Assembly (NCBI GenBank): GCA_021648045.1
Contig: JAKITM010000019.1
Location: 1-31,897, forward strand
DNA: 31,897 nt
Reading direction: 5' to 3'
Source: Lysobacterales bacterium
Lineage (GTDB): Bacteria > Pseudomonadota > Gammaproteobacteria > Xanthomonadales > SZUA-36
Below are positions 15,515 to 23,894 of the stretch, one piece after another (position 1 is the stretch's first letter; each line of letters opens with the position of its first letter). Position numbers and translations under genes: made by a program. The notes beneath the pieces were generated by a model. The model saw only the letters and a program-made list of their open reading frames with translations. It made no database searches and was not told the origin of the DNA.

Positions 15515-16928
15515 GTCGGAATATTCTATCAGCGACTCTACAGCGGCGGTAAATACGGGCTCGTTTCGCGACCGTGATGGCCGTGTTTATCACTATCAGA
15601 AGCGTATTTTTCGAGGCTTAAGTGATTCTGCGCTTACCTCGTATAGAAGCTTGATTAACAAGAAGTTTTATCAAAACCTGATGCAAGCCGGAAAAGTCAT
15701 CGGAACAAGGGAGCTTGAACCTGAAGATAACCCATTGCCGGAAAACATTAAAACAAAATGGGCGGGATTTTTAGAGCATGACCGAATTGAAGTGATCAGT
15801 TATCCCTATGAGTGGACTTTTAGTATGCTCAAATCCGCAGCCTTATTGCAGCTGCAGATTGTGGAAAAAGCAGTAAGTAACGGCTTCACACTCAAGGACG
15901 CCACACCTTACAATGTGCAATTTGTTGGCGGCAAGCCGGTTTTTATTGATATTCCTTCTTTCGAAAAATTGCAGAAAGGCGCCCCATGGGCTGGCTATAA
16001 ACAATTTTGCGAAATGTTTTTGTTTCCATTATTTTTGCAGGTTTACAAGGGCTGTAATTTCCAACCTTTCATGCGCGCTTCAATCGATGGTGTCAGTATT
16101 CAAACAGCCGCGTCATTGTTTGGTTTCAGGGATCGGTTCCGTAAAGGTGTGCTGAGTCATGTCTGGTTGCAGTCCCGTTTAGATAATCGTTATGCAAACA
16201 CAACTGAAAATGTTCGTACGAGTCTGAAGTCCGCAGGGTTTAACCGTGAACTTATACTGGTTAATGTACGTAAATTGCAAAAATTGGTTAAATCACTACA
16301 ATGGGATGCAAGTGGGTCAGAGTGGGGTGATTATACGGATTTTCATAACTACTCTGAGGCTGATCACATTCTGAAAGAAGATTTTATTCGAGATGCGGTT
16401 AGGGAAGAAAAGCCAAGAGTAGTCTGGGATATTGGCTGTAACACCGGACAGTTCTCACGGATTGCAGCTAAGCATTGTGAACAAGTTGTTGCTATGGATA
16501 TAGATAGCGTGGCCGTAGAGCGTTTGTTTCTTGATGAAGACACAGCAGCTAATATTTTGCCACTACTTCAAAATGTGGCAGATCCATCACCGAACTGGGG
16601 TTGGAGAAACTGTGAGCGCCTAGACCTACAATCGCGCAGCAAACCTGATCTTATTTTGTGCCTGGCACTTATTCACCATGTGGTTATTACCGCCAACATT
16701 CCACTGAATGAGTTTATTCAATGGCTGGCAAGTATAAGCAATAAACTTGTGATCGAATATGTTTCCAGGAAAGACGACAAGGTGGAAACCTTGTTGAGAA
16801 ACAAAGAAGATAAGTATGTTGACTATAGTCGAGAATCTATTGAGAAAAATCTTGCTGAGCACTTTAAAATAAAGCATAAAATTGAAGTAAACGATGGTAA
16901 CCGGGTACTGTATTTGTGTGTTAAATAA
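15504..16928 (+). CDS. Kinase-like / SAM methyltransferase two-part protein
   Basis: 474 residues from the ATG at 15504; an ATG at 15486 is an alternative. AGGA lies 11 nt before 15504, inside the preceding gene. The C-terminal third is a class I SAM methyltransferase: VVWDIGCNTGQFS (motif I, about 307-318), VVAMDIDSVAVE (motif II) and PDLILCLALIHHV (motif IV region). The N-terminal 300 residues belong to a family usually annotated only as methyltransferase or NoeA-related. Their centre, LKDATPYNVQFVGGKPVFID (D132, N137, D149), has the D-x4-N...D pattern of kinase catalytic and metal-binding loops, preceded by a helix-rich EWTFSMLKSAALL segment. Whether it phosphorylates anything is unknown. 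Soluble, no signal peptide. Translationally coupled to the PGTGS microprotein; converges on the sulfatase gene 15 nt away. Confidence 0.85.
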   Translation: MTNESEYSISDSTAAVNTGSFRDRDGRVYHYQKRIFRGLSDSALTSYRSLINKKFYQNLMQAGKVIGTRELEPEDNPLPENIKTKWAGFLEHDRIEVISYPYEWTFSMLKSAALLQLQIVEKAVSNGFTLKDATPYNVQFVGGKPVFIDIPSFEKLQKGAPWAGYKQFCEMFLFPLFLQVYKGCNFQPFMRASIDGVSIQTAASLFGFRDRFRKGVLSHVWLQSRLDNRYANTTENVRTSLKSAGFNRELILVNVRKLQKLVKSLQWDASGSEWGDYTDFHNYSEADHILKEDFIRDAVREEKPRVVWDIGCNTGQFSRIAAKHCEQVVAMDIDSVAVERLFLDEDTAANILPLLQNVADPSPNWGWRNCERLDLQSRSKPDLILCLALIHHVVITANIPLNEFIQWLASISNKLVIEYVSRKDDKVETLLRNKEDKYVDYSRESIEKNLAEHFKIKHKIEVNDGNRVLYLCVK

Positions 16929-16943
16929 CTACATTTGCTAAAG

Positions 16944-19055
16944 TTATAGGTGCTCTATAACCATGCTTTTTATGCGCAGCCCTAGCAGGCCTTTACTCAA
17001 CCCGGCACCACTTTCAACTGCGGGTTTAACATTTGGCAGGTCAAGCTTAATCATCAGCTCATGGGCTTTTAGTGCTTCTCCAAATGGAATCTCAAATTGC
17101 CATGTATTATAGCCACTGCCTTCAAGCTCACCGTCAAATATTAGGGTATTGTTAACCGTTATACGAACGCGCTGTTTTCCCCCAGCAATAAGAAGGTTAG
17201 TAACCAATCGTAGCTTGTTATTAGGTGGTTTGAGTAATGGAATTTTCAATATCGCGGTGGTTTTACTTGTCCATGTTGCATTAATTCCGCCCCAGTTCCA
17301 ACCGCTGATAGAATATTGCTCGGCATTACCTAGCCCGCTGAAATCAATGATTTCACCGAATTTATAAGCACTTGCTTCGATGAGACTATGGTCGTTAGCT
17401 TGTGTAAACCATGAAGATTGGTTTCTTAGTGGGCCATTAATTAGATATCGACCATATCTTCGTGGGCCAAAATGATTAATATTCGGTACACTTAGGTCAT
17501 TTCGACCGATAGGGGATTTTATTCCAGCGTTCACAAGAATAGTACGAGATATATCAAGGCTTGAGGTTTGTAGCTCGGATATCTTAAGTGGGTGGTTTCT
17601 TTCCGGGAATTTTATGGCAAGTAGCGCTGCCGCCCTGCCGATTTTTTTTGCTTTCGGGGTTACGGGCCGTGCATCTGAGAGCTGACGGGGCTTAGTAAAA
17701 TTCATGTTCTCATTTATTGCTACCGGAAAATGAGCACCATGGTCTGCCTGAAGTACAATTAAAGAGTGTTTAAACAAGTTCTCTTTTTTTAACTTTAATA
17801 AAAATTTTATCACCAACTGTAATGTGCAAAAAGCTTGAGTCTTATAGCTTTCTCTGTTTTGAGGCAAGCCTTTTTCTCCCTTGCAGTCTGAGTTTGCAAC
17901 AAACGGGGGATGAGGGGAAATGATATGAATAAAGTGATAGGCGGGTGCATCGATTTCGGGCTCTATTTGTTCAGTATAATCTTCGAAAAAGGCAAGTTGG
18001 TTGCGATACCCAAGATGCTGAAGAATTGTTTTATTGCCCTGTAGTAACCAGGCTTGTTTGTTATAAATCAATTTTTTGAAATAACTTGGACTATGTCGAA
18101 AAAGAGAAAAATCTAATAATTTTGCTGTCTGAAGCCTCTGCGCCTCTACTATGCTGCCCCCGTAACTGGCGCGAATTTTGTAATAATTGGTATGGGCCGT
18201 TGATTTAACGGGAACATGTGGAATCACATTGACGACGAAACCGGCATTGTGTAATTCGGCCAGATAGCCGCCATCCGTTAGCGCGGATTTTAACCATTCT
18301 GAAAATGACTTGTCGGTAGGTTTCTCTATACCACTAAAAATCGCAGCGATTGATTTCATTGTGAGACCATAACGGGTGATATTGTCTGTGTATAAGGTAA
18401 ACCCATCAAAATGAGGTTTTAGATTTTCTTCTTCGAGTATCTCCTGGAAAACATCCGTCTGGAAGCCATCAAGTAATATATGAATAATATTTTTTTCTGT
18501 GGAATATTGGTATAACCCAGCTGGAGGGTAGTTTGTTGTATTCGCTGCATAGGCATCAAGACTGCCGTTTGAGTAATCATAAATTAAGTTGCCTGCTTGC
18601 AAAATCAACAAGAAGGTACAGGCGGTTGCAAGCAAAGAAATTAGCTTTTTTCTAAGTGCAACAACCACAATGATTAGTGTTGCCCAAATAAAAATATCTA
18701 TAATGCGCTGATATGTGAAGTTTTCCCACTGGATTTCTGTACCATCAAAAACCCCCATATCCCAGACTACTATGCTTCCCTGGACCCATGTGGCAATGGC
18801 GATTCCGTAGAGAATGGCCCGGTAAATATCAAAAGCTTTTTTTGTGAATAATATACCTGGAATAAAAAACATTAGGCTTGAAAATATAAACACCCCAAAT
18901 AGCTGAAAAACTGACTCGGTGTAGCTAAACTCAAACTCCATCGAATTAGCTTTAAAAATTATCGATGTTCCGAATAGAACAACATTCGCAGTTAATAGGA
19001 GGATTGCTGGTAAAAGCGTCAAGAGGTTTTTTTTGTTGTTATTAGTCGATGTCAT
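16944..19055 (-). CDS. Membrane sulfatase/LTA-synthase-like enzyme
   Basis: 703 residues. Five transmembrane helices fill residues 11-157 (near 11-35, 48-70, 78-100, 118-134 and 138-157). The extracytoplasmic alkaline-phosphatase-fold domain (about 188-540) has IIHILLDGFQTD (Asp196, metal), GLTMKSIAAIFSG (Thr232, candidate nucleophile), HIISPHPPF (His382) and VLQADHGAHFP (Asp438-His439, metal). The last 120 residues or so look like a beta-sandwich (FGEIIDFSGLG, WNWGG, RVRITVNNTLIFDGELEG), an unusual addition. By family it should be a hydrolase or a phospho-alcohol transferase acting on envelope glycans or lipids, such as phosphoglycerol or phosphoethanolamine; the substrate cannot be read from sequence. 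Noticeably AT-rich. It converges on the kinase-like methyltransferase gene and is probably functionally linked to that cluster. Confidence 0.85.
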   Translation of the reverse strand: MTSTNNNKKNLLTLLPAILLLTANVVLFGTSIIFKANSMEFEFSYTESVFQLFGVFIFSSLMFFIPGILFTKKAFDIYRAILYGIAIATWVQGSIVVWDMGVFDGTEIQWENFTYQRIIDIFIWATLIIVVVALRKKLISLLATACTFLLILQAGNLIYDYSNGSLDAYAANTTNYPPAGLYQYSTEKNIIHILLDGFQTDVFQEILEEENLKPHFDGFTLYTDNITRYGLTMKSIAAIFSGIEKPTDKSFSEWLKSALTDGGYLAELHNAGFVVNVIPHVPVKSTAHTNYYKIRASYGGSIVEAQRLQTAKLLDFSLFRHSPSYFKKLIYNKQAWLLQGNKTILQHLGYRNQLAFFEDYTEQIEPEIDAPAYHFIHIISPHPPFVANSDCKGEKGLPQNRESYKTQAFCTLQLVIKFLLKLKKENLFKHSLIVLQADHGAHFPVAINENMNFTKPRQLSDARPVTPKAKKIGRAAALLAIKFPERNHPLKISELQTSSLDISRTILVNAGIKSPIGRNDLSVPNINHFGPRRYGRYLINGPLRNQSSWFTQANDHSLIEASAYKFGEIIDFSGLGNAEQYSISGWNWGGINATWTSKTTAILKIPLLKPPNNKLRLVTNLLIAGGKQRVRITVNNTLIFDGELEGSGYNTWQFEIPFGEALKAHELMIKLDLPNVKPAVESGAGLSKGLLGLRIKSMVIEHL

Positions 19056-19241
19056 TTTGGCAACTCGTTGAGCTTTGATGGTTTTTGGTGAATGAGTTAA
19101 ATTAAAAGCGCTGCACCCTGATGATTGATCTTAAAGGATCAACGGAGATACACCACATGCAAGATGATAATAGTATTTCACGGAAAATACCAATAGAAAA
19201 CCCCTTGGAAGCAATATAAAGATAAAGGAACAGGAGGGTCG

Positions 19242-19316
19242 TCCTGCCGATTTGTCGAACCCGAGGGTGCGGATTTCTCTTTGAGAAAAAAGCATATAAA
19301 AAAGCCCGGCTGTATG
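19242..19316. repeat. Direct repeat copy A (about 75 bp)
   Basis: Begins TCCTGCCGATTTGTCGAACC and ends in AAAAAAGCCCGGCTGTATG. It matches 19417-19488 with a few substitutions and short indels. Copy A keeps the left half of the terminator stem (AAGCCCGGCT) but has lost its partner arm, so it looks like a decayed duplicate of the tRNA operon end. Confidence 0.85.
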
Positions 19317-19416
19317 CGAAATAAATTTGGTGATTAGTTGGGTAGGGGATAGATTCAGGCCATCCATGGCCTTCACCCTGCGGGCTTTTCGCGTTGCTCA
19401 AAGTCCAAATCGGCTA

Positions 19417-19488
19417 TCCTGCCGATTTGTCGAACCCGAGGGTGCGATTTCTCTTCGATAAAAGCATATAAAAAAGCCCGGCTCTATG
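19417..19488. repeat. Direct repeat copy B (about 72 bp)
   Basis: Second copy of the repeat; its end runs into the intact terminator hairpin of the tRNA-Ala/tRNA-Glu operon. The shared core contains GTCGAACCCGAGGGTGCG, which on the minus strand includes GGGTTCGAC, reminiscent of a tRNA T-arm. It may therefore derive from a tRNA 3' region. Confidence 0.85.
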
Positions 19489-19498
19489 AGCCGGGCTT
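19471..19498 (-). terminator. tRNA operon intrinsic terminator
   Basis: A perfect 11-bp stem (AAGCCCGGCTC / GAGCCGGGCTT) with a 3-nt loop, followed on the minus strand by a run of T (the A-tract at 19471-19475). It lies 10 nt beyond the 3' end of tRNA-Glu. Confidence 0.93.
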
Positions 19499-19507
19499 GT
19501 TTATATG

Positions 19508-19580
19508 CGTCCCCAAGGGGATTCGAACCCCTGTTGCCGCCGTGAAAGGGCAGTGTCCTAGGCCTCTAGACGATGGGGAC
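19508..19580 (-). tRNA. tRNA-Glu (anticodon TTC)
   Basis: 73 nt. Acceptor GTCCCCA pairs with TGGGGAC and the discriminator is G. The anticodon loop reads CTTTCAC, giving TTC; the T-arm is CAGGGGTTCGAATCCCCTT. It closely matches the E. coli tRNA-Glu layout. The 3' CCA is not encoded (the DNA continues C-A-T). It is transcribed behind tRNA-Ala from the promoter at 19691-19719. Confidence 0.95.
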
Positions 19581-19600
19581 CTTGAACTGTTTTTAAATCT

Positions 19601-19676
19601 TGGTGGAGCTAGGCGGGATCGAACCGCCGACCTCTACACTGCCAGTGTAGCGCTCTCCCAGCTGAGCTATAGCCCC
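19601..19676 (-). tRNA. tRNA-Ala (anticodon GGC)
   Basis: 76 nt including an encoded CCA (19601-19603). Acceptor GGGGCTA pairs with TAGCTCC (one G-U pair), and the D-arm is AGCTCAGCTGGGAGAGC. The anticodon stem TACAC/GTGTA encloses TGGCA, giving GGC; the T-arm is GGCGGTTCGATCCCGCC. First gene of a two-tRNA operon with a 20-nt spacer to tRNA-Glu. Confidence 0.96.
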
Positions 19677-19690
19677 GGGAAAGGAAGCGT

Positions 19691-19719
19691 ATGATAGGCA
19701 AACAGGGTCAAACTGTCAA
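19691..19719 (-). promoter_or_regulatory. Sigma-70 promoter of the tRNA operon
   Basis: On the minus strand TTGACA (19714-19719), a 17-bp spacer and TATCAT (19691-19696) stand 15 bp before the tRNA-Ala 5' end. This is a near-consensus strong promoter at the expected distance for a stable RNA operon. Confidence 0.88.
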
Positions 19720-19896
19720 ACAATTTTCGTCTTTTTTGTCGAATTATTTACCCAAACCTGAAAATTTGCTTAGATAGGTGCCCGAAAGCGTAATTATAAC
19801 GACTCTGAAGCTGTAAACAGGCATCTAAGTAAGTGTGTTTAATGGTATTCTGGCCGTCGAGAATAAATTCTATTAACCTTTTTTGGAGGGAGCTCT

Positions 19897-22800
19897 ATGC
19901 GTTTTACCAGTTTAAAGTTTGTATTGCTTGGTTTTTTGCTGATATTCAACATGCCTTTGTTTGCAACTGATGACGCGGATGCCAGCGCAGATGAAGATGA
20001 AACACCTAAATGGGATGTTTCCAATCCGCCCGGTGAGTGGAAAGCCATTACTATTGATACTCAGGAAACCACATGGTCGGATGTTGATGTATCACCAGAC
20101 GGTAAAACATTTTTGTTTGATATGCTCGGCGATATATACCGCGTTTCAGTTAAAGGTGGGAAAGCAAAAGCTATAACTGCTGGTATTGAATGGAATTACC
20201 AAGCAAAATTTAGCCCAGATGGAAAAAGCATTGTGTTTATCTCCGATCGTGCCGGCGGCGATAATATTTGGGTAATGGATGTTGACGGGGAAAACCCACG
20301 CGCCATTAGTGATGAGAAAGAACGCATCCTGCATAACCCAAACTGGAGCCCGGATGGTAACTATATTGCTGCCCGAAAAAGCTATACCTCAACACGAAGC
20401 ATTGCGGCAGGTGAGATCTGGATGTATCACAGCGGAGGCGGCGAAGGTGTCAAACTAATTGAGCGTCCGCTAGGGGCCAAAGATCAGAAAAACATTGCGG
20501 AGCCAGCCTGGTCTAGCGATGGTAAATATTTATATTACAGTCAGGACATTACCGCAGCTGCGCGCTGGGAATATAACAAAGACCCCACCAAGCCCTTGTT
20601 CGGAATCAAACGCCTTGAAATGGCGACAGGTGAAATTCAAACAGAAGAATCGCGTCCGGGCGGTGCTATTCGGCCGGTGCCATCACCTGATGGAAAATAC
20701 CTGGCGTTTGTCAGTCGGATTCCAGGTTTAAAAAGTGCCTTAATGTTAAAAGATATGAATAGCGGACGGGTAATTAGCCTGTTTAATGATTTAGATCGTG
20801 ATTTACAAGAAACCAATGGCACCATGGGTAATACCTCTGCCTTTGACTGGCTTCCAGATTCTAAATCACTATTGTTCTGGGCAGGTGGTGGCTTCCATAC
20901 GGTGGATATTAAAAGTCGTGAGCTGACAGACATTCCTGTGCATATTGTTGCTGAGAAAAAAATCCAGGCCGCATTGCACTTCCCGACTAAGGTTTATAGC
21001 GATCAGTTTTCTGTGAAAATGTTGCGCTGGAGCCAGATTACAGCTGATGGAAAGCAAGCCGTTTTCCAGGCCTTAGGTTATATCTGGGTAAAAGATTTAG
21101 CCAGTGGTAATCAACGCCGCTTAAGCAAACAAAATGATCATTATGAGTATTACCCAGTGCTTTCACCGGACGGTAAATCAGTGGTATACAGCAGCTGGAA
21201 TGATCAACAGCTCGGCAGTCTACGCAGTATTCCGCTGCGGGGTGGAAAGAGCAAAGTATTGACTAGCAAACCTGGTATTTATATAGAGCCGGCTTTTTCC
21301 TCTGATGGTAAGAAGCTTGTCTACCGGAAGGTCTCCGGTGGTTATTTGTTGTCACCTTTATGGGGCACTGATTCGGGTATCTACACACTTTCGTTGAGCG
21401 CGAAAAATGCGCAGGCGAAACGGGTAATGAAAAAAGGTAATGCCCCGCAGTTCTCCAGCGATGGTAAACGAATTTATTTCACGGAAAACAGCGGTGAGTT
21501 GGGAACAGACCTTGAATTCAACAGCGTTAATCTTGTTGGCAAAGATCAGCGCAAGCACCTTAAAGGTGCTAAGGCCACATCCTTTAGGCTGTCACCGGAC
21601 AACCGTTGGGTTGCATTTACCCAGCAATATAATGTTTATGTGGCACCGTTTTTTCAAGCCGGCAAGTCAATTGATGTCGGCAAAGGCACTAAAGCTTTCC
21701 CGGTTCGGCAGGTGTCCAAACGCGCGGGTGATTTTCTTCACTGGCAGCCTGACTCCAGCGGTTTAGCCTGGTCGCAAGGTCCGGTGTTATACCAGCGCAA
21801 GCTCAAGGATGCCTTTGCCTTTATCAGCGGTGCCCCTAAGGAATTACCAGAACCGGTTATCAGTGGTATTGACCTTGGTTTCAAAGCTAGCAGCGATAAG
21901 CCCACAGGTATAATCGCGCTAGTTGGTGGTCGTGTGGTAACTATGCGTAATGCTGACAGTAGCGAGGAAGTCATTGAAGACGGTGTGGTTGTTATTAAGG
22001 ACAATCGTATTTCTGCGGTCGGGCCACGCGCCAGCGTGACTATTCCGGATGGTGCTTTTGTATTGGATGTCAGTGGTAAAACTATTGTTCCTGGATTAAT
22101 TGATGTGCATGCGCATGGTGGCATGGCTAATCGGGAAGTGCTGCCACAGCAAAATTGGATGCAGTTTTCGAATGCCTCTTTCGGGGTGACTACGATACAC
22201 GACCCTTCAAATGATACTACTGAGATTTTTGCCGCTGCTGAACTGCAAAAAGCAGGACAGATGCTGGCACCGCGAATTTACAGCACCGGAACCATCTTAT
22301 ACGGTTCTAGTGTGCCAGGTTTCCGCGCTGAAATTGATAGTCTGGAAGATGCAGAGTTCCATTTGCAAAGATTAAAAGATGCGGGTGCGATTTCAGTAAA
22401 AAGCTATAACCAACCCCGGCGTGACCAAAAACAACAGGTGTTGGCAGCCGCTCGAAAACTGGGAATGCTGGTAGTGCCTGAGGGTGGTGGTAAGTTTCAG
22501 CACAATATGACTATGATTGTGGATGGTCACACAGGCATTGAACATGCGTTGCCGATTGATAAGGTCTATGCAGATGTTAAGCAGCTATGGTCGCAAACCA
22601 AGGTGGCATATACGCCGACCTTTGGAGTGGCCTACGGTGGGCTTTCCGGTGAAACCTACTGGTATGATCGTACTAATGTTTGGGAAAACCAACAGTTGAT
22701 GCGCTTTGTGCCGAAGAGGTTTGTTATTCCGGGTAACATCAGGCGCCAACATGCGCCGGATTCAGAGTACAACCATATCGTTGTAGCTAAAACAGCCCAC

Positions 22801-23229
22801 CAACTGCGTGAACTTGGCATTGCAGTGCAGATTGGCGCACATGGCCAGCGTGAAGGTCTTGCGGCGCATTGGGAGATGTGGATGATGGCTCAGGGTGGAT
22901 TTACCCCCTGGGAGGCCTATAGGGGCGCAACCATTGATGGTGCCCGTTATTTGGGTATGGATGCTGATATCGGCTCTATCGAAGTTGGCAAATTGGCTGA
23001 TCTTGCCATCGTAGAAGGCAATCCACTGGAAGATATTAGACGCTCGGAATTTGTGGTTTACAGCATGCTCAACGGGCGTTTGTACGAAGCCGACAGCATG
23101 AACCAAATTGCTCCAGAAAAAGTGCAGCGAGAACAGTTTTACTTTGAATTGCCCGGTGGCGATACCTGGCAGTCAGAGGCGATGCAATACTGGGAACAAA
23201 AAGCCAAAAATTTGCACTGGGTGCACTAA
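19897..23229 (+). CDS. Secreted PD40 (TolB-repeat) amidohydrolase
   Basis: 1110 residues; signal peptide 1-23 (ends PLFA), then an acidic linker. ATG with GGAGGG 6 nt upstream. Residues of roughly 60-650 contain at least eight PD40/TolB beta-propeller repeats recognised by SPDG-K or SSDGK motifs (for example SPDGKSIVFISDRAGGDNI, SPDGKYLAFVS, SSDGKRIYF). The C-terminal amidohydrolase (about 665-1085) has VPGLIDVHAHGG (His738, His740, metal), a Lys at 835 (ISVKSYNQ) in the carboxylated-lysine position, GHTGIEH (His878, His883) and GAHGQREGL (His982), ending with IGSIEVGKLADLAIVEGNPL. By family it is an M38-type, metal-dependent C-N hydrolase, probably a peptidase or prolidase-like enzyme in the periplasm; substrate unknown. 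It stands alone, flanked by tRNAs and a bidirectional terminator. Confidence 0.9.
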   Translation: MRFTSLKFVLLGFLLIFNMPLFATDDADASADEDETPKWDVSNPPGEWKAITIDTQETTWSDVDVSPDGKTFLFDMLGDIYRVSVKGGKAKAITAGIEWNYQAKFSPDGKSIVFISDRAGGDNIWVMDVDGENPRAISDEKERILHNPNWSPDGNYIAARKSYTSTRSIAAGEIWMYHSGGGEGVKLIERPLGAKDQKNIAEPAWSSDGKYLYYSQDITAAARWEYNKDPTKPLFGIKRLEMATGEIQTEESRPGGAIRPVPSPDGKYLAFVSRIPGLKSALMLKDMNSGRVISLFNDLDRDLQETNGTMGNTSAFDWLPDSKSLLFWAGGGFHTVDIKSRELTDIPVHIVAEKKIQAALHFPTKVYSDQFSVKMLRWSQITADGKQAVFQALGYIWVKDLASGNQRRLSKQNDHYEYYPVLSPDGKSVVYSSWNDQQLGSLRSIPLRGGKSKVLTSKPGIYIEPAFSSDGKKLVYRKVSGGYLLSPLWGTDSGIYTLSLSAKNAQAKRVMKKGNAPQFSSDGKRIYFTENSGELGTDLEFNSVNLVGKDQRKHLKGAKATSFRLSPDNRWVAFTQQYNVYVAPFFQAGKSIDVGKGTKAFPVRQVSKRAGDFLHWQPDSSGLAWSQGPVLYQRKLKDAFAFISGAPKELPEPVISGIDLGFKASSDKPTGIIALVGGRVVTMRNADSSEEVIEDGVVVIKDNRISAVGPRASVTIPDGAFVLDVSGKTIVPGLIDVHAHGGMANREVLPQQNWMQFSNASFGVTTIHDPSNDTTEIFAAAELQKAGQMLAPRIYSTGTILYGSSVPGFRAEIDSLEDAEFHLQRLKDAGAISVKSYNQPRRDQKQQVLAAARKLGMLVVPEGGGKFQHNMTMIVDGHTGIEHALPIDKVYADVKQLWSQTKVAYTPTFGVAYGGLSGETYWYDRTNVWENQQLMRFVPKRFVIPGNIRRQHAPDSEYNHIVVAKTAHQLRELGIAVQIGAHGQREGLAAHWEMWMMAQGGFTPWEAYRGATIDGARYLGMDADIGSIEVGKLADLAIVEGNPLEDIRRSEFVVYSMLNGRLYEADSMNQIAPEKVQREQFYFELPGGDTWQSEAMQYWEQKAKNLHWVH

Positions 23230-23282
23230 GCAGTGATTTATAAGCAGGTATTAATAAACTGATATTAATATAGTAGGTAATG

Positions 23283-23309
23283 CGGGGTGGGTAATGAGCA
23301 CCCACCCCG
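23283..23309. terminator. Bidirectional terminator between convergent genes
   Basis: A perfect 10-bp stem (CGGGGTGGGT / ACCCACCCCG) with a 7-nt loop lies between the amidohydrolase (plus) and the lipoprotein (minus). A T-rich stretch ATTATTTTTT follows on the plus strand, at a slightly long distance. Confidence 0.75.
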
Positions 23310-23318
23310 TGTGATTGA

Positions 23319-23798
23319 TTATTTTTTACGGATTTTAGACGCGCGATCGACAATTTGTTCTGCGGTATAACCATCGAGGTTCTTATATAACTTCTCGGTA
23401 TTGCCTCGGGAGGCAATATCGTAAACTTTCAGAAAACTGATGGCGCCATTCAGTGCGCTGATTTCCATATCATTGGCAATGGATTGAAATTCATCTAGGC
23501 CGTACTGAAAGGCTTCTTCACTACTGCCGTCAAAAATAATAGTGTTCATATTAGCACCAATTTCTGCATTTCCATTCAGCGGCTCAGCCTCTGGTTGAGA
23601 GGTCGGCTGTGAAAAAACGGGCTTATTGATTGCGCCGGCTTTTTTAAGCAAGCCTTTGACATGCTCATCGGGAGCTACAATTTTTTCTTCAGCAGTCAGT
23701 GCTTGTTGAGCTTCCTCTTGACAGCCAGCTAGTGCCAGGGCTGCCATAAGAGCAAGTAGGGATAGAGTGGTTGTTTTTAATACTGTTGGCTTTTTCAT
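23319..23798 (-). CDS. Lipoprotein, DUF6694-like
   Basis: 159 residues. Signal peptide with lipobox LAGC (Cys at about residue 26), so membrane-anchored in the periplasm. The residue after Cys is Gln, not Asp, which favours sorting to the outer membrane. After a low-complexity linker, the folded part starts NTIIFDGSSEEAFQYGLDEF and ends KLYKNLDGYTAEQIVDRASKI. This 'DGSSEEAF...L ... LDGxTAExI' layout matches small lipoproteins grouped as DUF6694 (recalled, not searched). Ribosome site GAGA lies 8 nt before the ATG. Function unknown. Confidence 0.75.
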   Translation of the reverse strand: MKKPTVLKTTTLSLLALMAALALAGCQEEAQQALTAEEKIVAPDEHVKGLLKKAGAINKPVFSQPTSQPEAEPLNGNAEIGANMNTIIFDGSSEEAFQYGLDEFQSIANDMEISALNGAISFLKVYDIASRGNTEKLYKNLDGYTAEQIVDRASKIRKK

Positions 23799-23894
23799 TA
23801 TTTGTCTCGGTTAAGGCAATGATGAGTCTAGTATATATAAGATTAATGTCCAGCATCAATCCACTGATTCAGGAATACGACCCACAGGGTGAAT

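Larger units (their letters stand above)
19056..19507. other. Gene-poor tRNA-trailer region
   Basis: About 450 bp between the sulfatase gene start and tRNA-Glu. It holds two copies of a roughly 75-bp direct repeat (19242-19316, 19417-19488), an inverted repeat AAATCGGC / GCCGATTT (about 19407-19428) and the tRNA operon terminator. Open frames here (such as 19102-19401 on the minus strand) follow the repeat copies and have no start-site support, so I treat them as noncoding. Confidence 0.6.

Noticed and set aside
16925..16947. ATAACT/AGTTAT inverted repeat between the methyltransferase and sulfatase genes
   Set aside because: Only a 6-bp AT-rich stem that overlaps both stop codons; too weak to call a terminator.
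19102..19401. 99-codon minus-strand frame behind the tRNA operon
   Set aside because: It follows one copy of the direct repeat, competes with another frame over the same bases and has no start-site support.
21738..22124. 128-codon minus-strand frame
   Set aside because: It lies wholly inside the amidohydrolase gene; low-complexity Ser/Thr/Pro composition is typical of an antisense shadow.
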